Source: Clostridium sp. CS001 (GTDB lineage Bacteria; Bacillota; Clostridia; Clostridiales; Clostridiaceae). From it: a stretch of DNA of 64,000 nucleotides. Positions within the stretch are counted from its first letter, which is position 1. The number at the start of each line of letters is the position of its first letter. Of the stretch, positions 58,369-64,000 are shown piece after piece. Where the stretch lies: positions 62,001-126,000 of the forward strand of contig NZ_JAIZZN010000001.1 in NCBI RefSeq assembly GCF_020443565.1, written 5' to 3'. The position numbers and the translations under genes were made by a program. Under the pieces are notes generated by a model. The model searched no databases and was not told the DNA's origin. It saw nothing but the letters and a program-made list of their open reading frames with translations.

Positions 58369-59277
58369 CTATAAAAATAGTATCACTATAGGTATAGTTA
58401 TTACAGAGACTATTGTAGTTATAAATACACATTGTGAAGCAAGTAGTCCATCCCCACCATATTTTTCAGCGATTATTGCAGTTGTTACCGCTGCTGGCAT
58501 TGCTTGTAATACAACACATATATTTAGTAGCATTTCATCTGCATTTAACAGTTTTAACACTACATAAACTATCATTGGAACTACTAAAAGCCTAACTACC
58601 GTGGCATAGTATATAGAAAAATCAGAGAAAATGTCCTTGAATTTTAATCCAGCTAACATTGAACCAATAATTATCATAGATATTGGTGTGGTGGTAGATC
58701 CTACTAGTTTTAGCGAAGTTTCAATAGGCAAAGGTAATCTTATTGAAAAGATGAATAAAATCATACCAATAACTACCGCAATAAGCGCTGGATTTGTTAT
58801 TGCCTTCCTTATGGATTTAAAATCCTTTTCCCCTGTATATAGCATTACCCCTACTGTCCACACTAAAATATTAAATGGGATATTGAATATCGCTGCATAA
58901 AAAACACCTATTCCACCGTAAATACTTTCAAGCACTGGGTAACCCATAAACCCAACATTGCAGAAAATTGTTATAAACCTAAAAACTTGTTGCTTGCTTT
59001 TGGGAAGCTTAAAGAAAAATAATTTACTAATAAATATTAAGCTTATGTGTATTAAAAATGAATATATTAAAATCTGCTGTGCATTTGCAATCATTTCCGC
59101 TTCATACTTAATATTAAAAGATGTTACTATCATAAAGGGTAGAGTTATATTTATCAATAATTCCGACAGCCCTTTGTCAGTTTCAACATTAAGAAATCTT
59201 CTTTTTTTAGCATAAAATCCGACAACCATAATTATGAATAATACGATAACTTGATTGATTAACTGACTATTTTGCAT
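58369..59277 (-). CDS. AEC family transporter (auxin efflux carrier type)
   Basis: 302 aa, about ten hydrophobic segments in two halves. NAYxNxGFMGYP-like NVGFMGYPVLESIYG and a Pro-rich second half with TTTPISMIIIGSMLAGL are family features. It may export malate or another organic acid; the substrate is unknown. Confidence 0.85.
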   Translation of the reverse strand: MQNSQLINQVIVLFIIMVVGFYAKKRRFLNVETDKGLSELLINITLPFMIVTSFNIKYEAEMIANAQQILIYSFLIHISLIFISKLFFFKLPKSKQQVFRFITIFCNVGFMGYPVLESIYGGIGVFYAAIFNIPFNILVWTVGVMLYTGEKDFKSIRKAITNPALIAVVIGMILFIFSIRLPLPIETSLKLVGSTTTPISMIIIGSMLAGLKFKDIFSDFSIYYATVVRLLVVPMIVYVVLKLLNADEMLLNICVVLQAMPAAVTTAIIAEKYGGDGLLASQCVFITTIVSVITIPIVILFL

Positions 59278-59355
59278 TTATCTTCTCCTTACTTCTGTTT
59301 AGTAAAAGTTATATTATTAATTTAATACTATAATATACGAAATCTATTAACTGGA

Positions 59356-60120
59356 CTATGCAAATTCCATCTTTCTATTTCTAAAATAAACGGCCTTTAA
59401 GTTACATTCCTTGCACATTGCATTAGCTAACTCAAAATTCTTGCCTATATCCCCTGCATTATGGGCATCTGAACCTATAGTTACATACTCACCACCTATT
59501 TGTTTGTATGCTTTATAAATATTCATTAAATTATTATATGCTTCTTTATTATTAAATCTTCTAGTATTTATCTCTATTACTTTCCCACTATTTACTATTC
59601 CCTTTAGAACTTCATTTATATGTTCACTAAACTCATTGTAATGTATTTCTTTATCGTTAAAAGTAGCATATCTAGATATATAGTCAATATGACCCAAACT
59701 ATCAATAAATGTGTATTTATTGATACAATTCACCATACTAGAAAGGTATTTCTCGAAAGCTTCTTTCTTACTTTTACCTTCGTAAAATTTAGGATTGTAC
59801 ACATCCTCTCCATCTGCTATATGTAAAGATCCAATTATATAATCAAAGGGATACCTACTTGCAACATCTCTATTCTCTTCCAAACAAATCTGTTGCATTC
59901 CGATTTCAACTCCAAGCATAAATTTGCCATCTTTATATTTTTCATAGTTATTAAAATATTTATCTATGTCAAAAGTGAAATCTGTTCCTGTTGGAAATTT
60001 AAAATCAAGATGTTCTGTTATAGTCATTCCCATTCCGCTTTTTCGGGCACATTCCAATGCGTCCTTAATCTTCATCTGTGAATCCCCAGAATACTCTGTG
60101 TGTATATGCGTATCAATCAT
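59356..60120 (-). CDS. PHP-family histidinol-phosphatase-like phosphoesterase
   Basis: 254 aa. Metal-binding motifs DTHIHTEYSGD, TITEHLD, GVEIG, SLH, GHIDYISRY, and SDAHNAGDIG. The length and motif set match HisK/HisJ, which dephosphorylates histidinol phosphate. No other his genes are nearby, so a different sugar or nucleotide phosphate is possible. Confidence 0.85.
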   Translation of the reverse strand: MIDTHIHTEYSGDSQMKIKDALECARKSGMGMTITEHLDFKFPTGTDFTFDIDKYFNNYEKYKDGKFMLGVEIGMQQICLEENRDVASRYPFDYIIGSLHIADGEDVYNPKFYEGKSKKEAFEKYLSSMVNCINKYTFIDSLGHIDYISRYATFNDKEIHYNEFSEHINEVLKGIVNSGKVIEINTRRFNNKEAYNNLMNIYKAYKQIGGEYVTIGSDAHNAGDIGKNFELANAMCKECNLKAVYFRNRKMEFA

Positions 60121-60196
60121 AATTATTCTCCTTACCTTTCTTTATAATTATAGTAACTTTTATAACTTTATTATAACAAAACTTCACATAAAAAGC

Positions 60197-60229
60197 ATAA
60201 AAATAGGATTACCAAGGGGTAATCCTATT
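60197..60229 (-). terminator. terminator after the GerMN lipoprotein gene
   Basis: ATAGGATTACC (60203-60213) with GGTAATCCTAT (60218-60228), 4-nt loop, then TTTTTATG on the minus strand. Confidence 0.85.
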
Positions 60230-60242
60230 GAATTTAATATTA

Positions 60243-61304
60243 CTATTTATTATTAGTATAATCCACCATAAAAGCTTCACCTTTTTTCATTGCAATATGT
60301 CCAGAACTATAAGGCTCCCCTTCAACAGTTATATAGACCTTTTGTACCTTGTAATAATCTCCAATTGTGTTGGTTACACATTGGAGTATTTGGGACTCAT
60401 AACCACTGCCTGCATTCATTTCCTTAGTAAATTCTCCTGAAAAGTCTATATATACAATATTATCTTGATTCAAGTAAAGGCTTTTTATCTTTGCATTTGG
60501 ACTAAGTACCTTTCCAAGCTCATTACCAGTAACTTCTTTGAAGCTTTTCTCTAAAGTTTCTCTAGTTATATCGTTTGTATTAAATGATATCTGTTTATTT
60601 GTAATATAATTAAAACCATCATCTCCATTTGGATAATAAAACTTAACTGTTTGAACAAAAGGCACATTTTTTTCTATCTTGCTTAAAGAAGAACTTACCT
60701 CTGTACCATTTGATATGAATACTGTTTTAGCTAATCCAACATCTGCTGCATAATAATCCTTAATTGTGCTATCTTTTCCTACCGTTGTAACTTCTAGACA
60801 TTCATAACTACCTGCTGGAGTAGTTATAGAAGTTTTAACATTAGTTATAGTTCGTACCCCACCATCTGCCAATGTCCATGAATTACCTTTTGTAAGTGGT
60901 TCCTTAAGTAAAACTTCTGCTTTATCATTGGTTTTCGTAGTAAAATCTTCTCTGTAATAACTTTCCCCTTTTGAAAATACCAGTCTTAATTCCCCATCTT
61001 TGATTTCGAGGACTTTTGCCATTTCTGTCCCACCATTATTAACTCGAATTTGCTGGTGATTCTCTTTTAAATAATCTACTTGGACAGAATAGGTTGCAAA
61101 TTCATTACCAGTCCCAACATACATATATTTTACATCCTTTTGAAATGGATAATAATTCTCAATCTTTAATTTACTTTCATTGCCCTCTGTCTGAGAATTA
61201 TCTATAACTTTTGGGGGAGGATTATTGGATGTTAGGCTCTTGTTGCAACCCATTAGTAAAAGCAACGTACTTACTATCAATATAACACAAATATTCTTTT
61301 TCAT
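60243..61304 (-). CDS. GerMN-domain lipoprotein
   Basis: 353 aa. The signal peptide ends in the lipobox LLMGC (Cys20). The middle part (about 50-210) is beta-rich with no family I recognise. The C-terminal 115 residues are a GerMN (spore maturation and germination) domain: VKFYYPNGDDGF, LYLNQDNIVYIDFSGEFTKEMNAGSGYES and KVYITVEGEPYSSG. The ATG has AGGAGGGA. A spore or cell-surface role is likely. Confidence 0.82.
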   Translation of the reverse strand: MKKNICVILIVSTLLLLMGCNKSLTSNNPPPKVIDNSQTEGNESKLKIENYYPFQKDVKYMYVGTGNEFATYSVQVDYLKENHQQIRVNNGGTEMAKVLEIKDGELRLVFSKGESYYREDFTTKTNDKAEVLLKEPLTKGNSWTLADGGVRTITNVKTSITTPAGSYECLEVTTVGKDSTIKDYYAADVGLAKTVFISNGTEVSSSLSKIEKNVPFVQTVKFYYPNGDDGFNYITNKQISFNTNDITRETLEKSFKEVTGNELGKVLSPNAKIKSLYLNQDNIVYIDFSGEFTKEMNAGSGYESQILQCVTNTIGDYYKVQKVYITVEGEPYSSGHIAMKKGEAFMVDYTNNK

Positions 61305-61600
61305 ATTATCATATCCCTCCTGTTGTCTTGCAATATTGCCTCAAATTCTTTTTGAAAAATGGAATTCAATGCTACTGCTAATTATTGAATGAACCCTAAT
61401 AAAACTTTTTAAGCTTTCATTCCTTTCTTCTATAATACCATAATTTATGATTATTTATTTCACTTATATTAATATAAAACGATTTTATCATATAAAAAGT
61501 TGCATTTTATTTAAAAATGTTGATTAAAATAATATATTTCAAAAATAAAAACAATAATTTCCTACAAATAATCTTGCATTAAACTATTGTTTTAAAAGAA
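61305..61600. other. intergenic region before the GerMN gene
   Basis: About 300 bp of AT-rich sequence without a convincing gene, carrying the terminator listed separately and presumably the GerMN promoter. Confidence 0.5.
61541..61593 (-). terminator. terminator after the secreted 133-aa gene
   Basis: AAAACAATA (61547-61555) pairs with TATTGTTTT (61585-61593), followed on the minus strand by TATTTTTG. It starts just after the stop at 61601. Confidence 0.75.
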
Positions 61601-62002
61601 TTATTTAATAACTCTGTGACTTGTCTTTAGTATACTTCCTCCCCCAGAGATTGTTGCATCATGAGTACTAATACTAGTTTCCATGCTAACAATCCAATTA
61701 AATGTAGCTACTCCTGTAATGTCTGTCCTTCGCCATTGAATTACAGGAATAGTTTTATTTAAAAGTTTATAAGAAGTCTCTATACTATACTTAGTATTGG
61801 GTATTCCTTGAATTGTTATAATACCTGTACCTCCACGTTTAACTGTGGTTATTGCATTTATGATCTTCAAGTTGTTATTTGTTGTTTCAAATTGATTTTT
61901 TGCAATAGTTACTGCTTGTGCAATAGGCTTTGCCTCTGCTACACCACCATATTCTATAATACTAAGCCCTAAAAACAAAAGGAATGCTTTGTTAATTTTC
62001 AT
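61601..62002 (-). CDS. small secreted protein, unknown function
   Basis: 133 aa. A signal peptide (INKAFLLFLGLSIIEYGGVAEA) with a likely cleavage after AEA. The mature part is beta-rich (TVKRGGTGIITIQGIPNTKYSIETSYK), ending ISGGGSILKTSHRVIK, suggesting a small Ig-like or beta-sandwich exported protein. AGAGGTGG stands before the ATG. Not recognised. Between a GerMN lipoprotein and the potassium transporter. Confidence 0.7.
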   Translation of the reverse strand: MKINKAFLLFLGLSIIEYGGVAEAKPIAQAVTIAKNQFETTNNNLKIINAITTVKRGGTGIITIQGIPNTKYSIETSYKLLNKTIPVIQWRRTDITGVATFNWIVSMETSISTHDATISGGGSILKTSHRVIK

Positions 62003-62089
62003 AAAACCACCTCTTCTTGTACATTAATGTGCCCATATATATTAGAAAATATTACATAGCAATAACCTTTTGTTAAGTTCTGTGTGTTA

Positions 62090-63532
62090 CTACTTTCTCC
62101 AAAAGCTTGGAAAAATAAGTAGCAGTATAGGATATATTTCAAGTCTACCAACAATCATACAAAACGAGAAAACCATCTTACTTAAATCAGTAAAACTTGA
62201 AAAGTTACCTCTTGGACCCACGATTCCAAGTCCTGGACCTACATTACCAATAGTAGTTGCAACTGACGTAATTGTTGTCACTAGGTCTTTTCCTTCTATT
62301 GATATTATAAGGATAGCTCCACAAAAAACCATCATGTACATAAAGAAAAATCCAAGCACTTCAGACAAGGTCTGATCATTAATAGTTTTTCCGTTTACTC
62401 TTACAGAATAAATTGCTTTTGGATGTATTATCTTTAATAAGTCTCTTTTTATAGCCTTAAATAATATAAGAAATCTAATATTTTTTATTCCTCCAGTAGT
62501 TGAACCTGCACAGCCACCAATAAACATTAGAAAGAACAATATAGTCTTACTAAATACTGGCCAAAGATTAAAGTCCGCTGTAGCATACCCTGTAGTTGTT
62601 ATTACTGATACAACTTGAAAGGATGAATGTCTAATAGATTGTCCAATTCCAGAATACATCTTTCCATGTATATTTAGTCCTATTAATATTGTTGATAATA
62701 TAACAATAAAACTATATAATTTAAGTTCCCCATCTTTAAACATTCCTTTTACATTACCTTTAAGAACTTGATAATGCAGAGCAAAGTTTGCTCCACATAC
62801 AAACATAAAAACTGTTATGATTACGTCTATATATACATTGTTATATGCACCAACGCTCAAATTCATATTTGAAAATCCACCAGTACCTACTGTTCCAAAT
62901 GTATGAATAAATGAATCAAACAATGGCATTCCAGCAATCTTCAAAAGAATAATCTCTAGCGCAGTTATAATTATGTAAATTCCATAAAGTATTTTTGCGG
63001 TTTGCTTGACTTTAGGCACCAACTTACCTGGATTTGGACCTGGGCTTTCAGCCTTCATTATTTGAACAGCTCCAGTACCAACTGATGGAAGTATTGCTAT
63101 GGCTAAAATAAGTACCCCCATGCCTCCTATCCAATGAGTAAAGCTCCTCCAAAATAATATGGCTTGAGGTAATCCTTCTATCTGCTGTAAAATACTTGCG
63201 CCTGTAGTTGAAAACCCCGAGCATGACTCAAAAAAGCTATCAACTAGAGATGGAATTGCTCCACTAAAATAAAACGGAAGTGCTCCAAAAAAGGATATTA
63301 AAATCCAACCAACGGCTACAATAGCAAACCCATCTTTAACGTATATACCTTTATTTTTGGGTTTTATAAGACTTGAAGCTATACCAATTATTAAAAGTAA
63401 TACAATTGTATAAATAAATGCCCATACATTCGCCTCACCATATATTAATGCTACTGCTACTGCTGGTAGCATAGCTAATGCTTCACATACTAGTAGTATC
63501 CCTAAATTTTTTAATACCATTGAGTAATTCAC
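62090..63532 (-). CDS. trkH: Trk/Ktr potassium uptake protein, TrkH/KtrB subunit
   Basis: 480 aa with four membrane-pore-membrane repeats. Selectivity-filter glycines are seen in CSGFSTTGAS, FGTVGTGGFS, TTTGYATAD and TTIGNVGPG. Start is GTG at 63532 behind GGAGG (8 nt), overlapping the trkA-type gene by 50 nt. K+ importer gated by the adjacent RCK subunit. Confidence 0.93.
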   Translation of the reverse strand: MNYSMVLKNLGILLVCEALAMLPAVAVALIYGEANVWAFIYTIVLLLIIGIASSLIKPKNKGIYVKDGFAIVAVGWILISFFGALPFYFSGAIPSLVDSFFESCSGFSTTGASILQQIEGLPQAILFWRSFTHWIGGMGVLILAIAILPSVGTGAVQIMKAESPGPNPGKLVPKVKQTAKILYGIYIIITALEIILLKIAGMPLFDSFIHTFGTVGTGGFSNMNLSVGAYNNVYIDVIITVFMFVCGANFALHYQVLKGNVKGMFKDGELKLYSFIVILSTILIGLNIHGKMYSGIGQSIRHSSFQVVSVITTTGYATADFNLWPVFSKTILFFLMFIGGCAGSTTGGIKNIRFLILFKAIKRDLLKIIHPKAIYSVRVNGKTINDQTLSEVLGFFFMYMMVFCGAILIISIEGKDLVTTITSVATTIGNVGPGLGIVGPRGNFSSFTDLSKMVFSFCMIVGRLEIYPILLLIFPSFWRK

Positions 63533-64000
63533 TTTGTAATCCTCCAGTCATTGTCGCTTCCAATTCTCTTAACTGTGATATATTTTTTTGCTTTGTTATT
63601 ACAATTATTCTATCTCCACTTTTTATTACATCATTTCCGTTAGGAATAACTACTTCATTTTTTCTTACAATTGTAGCAATTATGGTGTCCTCTACTATTG
63701 CAATACCTTTTATTGGTTTATTCACAAACCCACTGTTTGCGTCTACTATAAATTCAAGTATTTCAACACTACCTTCAGCTATCTTAAGTAATGATTCAAG
63801 TGCCTTTCCTCTTGCATATTTAAGTATTTGATTTGTAGTTATTAACTTAGGAGTTATAATAGAATCTATCCCAAGTTCTCGTACAATATTTATGTAGTTT
63901 GTACGACTTATCTTTGTTACTATTTTTTTCACTCCCATTTTTTTTGCAATAAGCGATGACATCAAGTTTTGTTCATCTATACCTGTAATTGCAACAAATG
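63483..64000 (-). CDS. trkA: Trk/Ktr regulatory subunit TrkA, C-terminal part
   Basis: The frame reads through the right edge, so the 5' end is missing. Visible are the end of the first TrkA_N (RCK) domain (FVAITGIDEQNLMSSLIAKK, then KIVTKISRTNYINIVRELGID) and the TrkA_C domain (SVEILEFIVDANSGFVNKPI, IATIVRKNEVVIPNGNDVIKSGDRIIVI). Either KtrA-like or one half of TrkA. It overlaps the trkH start by 50 nt. Confidence 0.9.
   Translation of the reverse strand, partial: FVAITGIDEQNLMSSLIAKKMGVKKIVTKISRTNYINIVRELGIDSIITPKLITTNQILKYARGKALESLLKIAEGSVEILEFIVDANSGFVNKPIKGIAIVEDTIIATIVRKNEVVIPNGNDVIKSGDRIIVITKQKNISQLRELEATMTGGLQSELLNGIKKFRDTTSM

Overview
The window is a 64-kb chromosomal stretch from a low-GC, endospore-forming Clostridium-like Firmicute (probably Clostridium sensu stricto; the species cannot be told from this). 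The evidence is the very AT-rich intergenic DNA, strong AGGAGG ribosome-binding sites, the forespore and mother-cell sigma genes sigE, sigG and sigK with spoIIGA and spoIVA, a 421-aa clostridial glutamate dehydrogenase, and the clostridial order pilT-ftsA-ftsZ-spoIIGA-sigE-sigG. Most genes lie on the minus strand. No rRNA, tRNA, CRISPR array, prophage or intact insertion sequence was seen.

Layout. 1-3.7 kb: a YesN/YesM-type two-component pair followed by a membrane-anchored sugar-binding protein (cut by the window edge), probably a three-component sugar sensor. 3.8-11.7 kb: lplA, rlmD, gdhA, a methyltransferase, sstT, a YbaK deacylase and a 58-aa membrane protein. 11.8-17.1 kb: spoIVA, then the gpsA-der-radical-SAM (DUF512) operon. 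17.4-25.9 kb: the phosphate regulon, pgeF-phoP-phoR and pstS-pstC-pstA-pstB-phoU, plus a second PstS-like lipoprotein; three TTAAC repeats at 21-22 bp spacing precede pstS. 26-34.4 kb: nrdR, ylmC/ymxH, sigG, sigE, spoIIGA, ftsZ, ftsA, pilT, a frameshifted small gene and an uninterrupted sigK. 34.5-40.7 kb: a class B penicillin-binding protein, then udk, trhP and trmR (tRNA U34 modification) and typA. 40.9-47.7 kb: a YlbF-family gene, fur, a DUF1292 gene, ruvX, ireB, alaS with a T-box leader (Ala specifier GCT), an AI-2E family permease and a PRC-barrel protein.

48-51.3 kb is a short plus-strand accessory stretch (NagZ lipoprotein, Nudix hydrolase, HAD phosphatase, orphan lipoprotein), followed by a long imperfect palindrome of about 240 bp. 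51.9-55.4 kb is the iron-sulfur and thiouridine operon iscR-nifS-nifU-mnmA-nifU2. Running divergently from it is an S41-like protease gene followed by a second cysteine-desulfurase-like enzyme. 58.4-64 kb holds an AEC transporter, a PHP histidinol-phosphatase-like enzyme, a GerMN lipoprotein, an unknown secreted protein and a Trk/Ktr potassium system that runs off the right edge.

Most of the window is core chromosome. The parts most worth a second look are the long palindrome at 51.6-51.8 kb, the penicillin-binding protein whose ribosome-binding site lies inside the hairpin after udk, the frameshifted gene coupled to pilT, the duplicated NifU scaffolds flanking mnmA, and the anchored binding protein next to the YesMN-type kinase.
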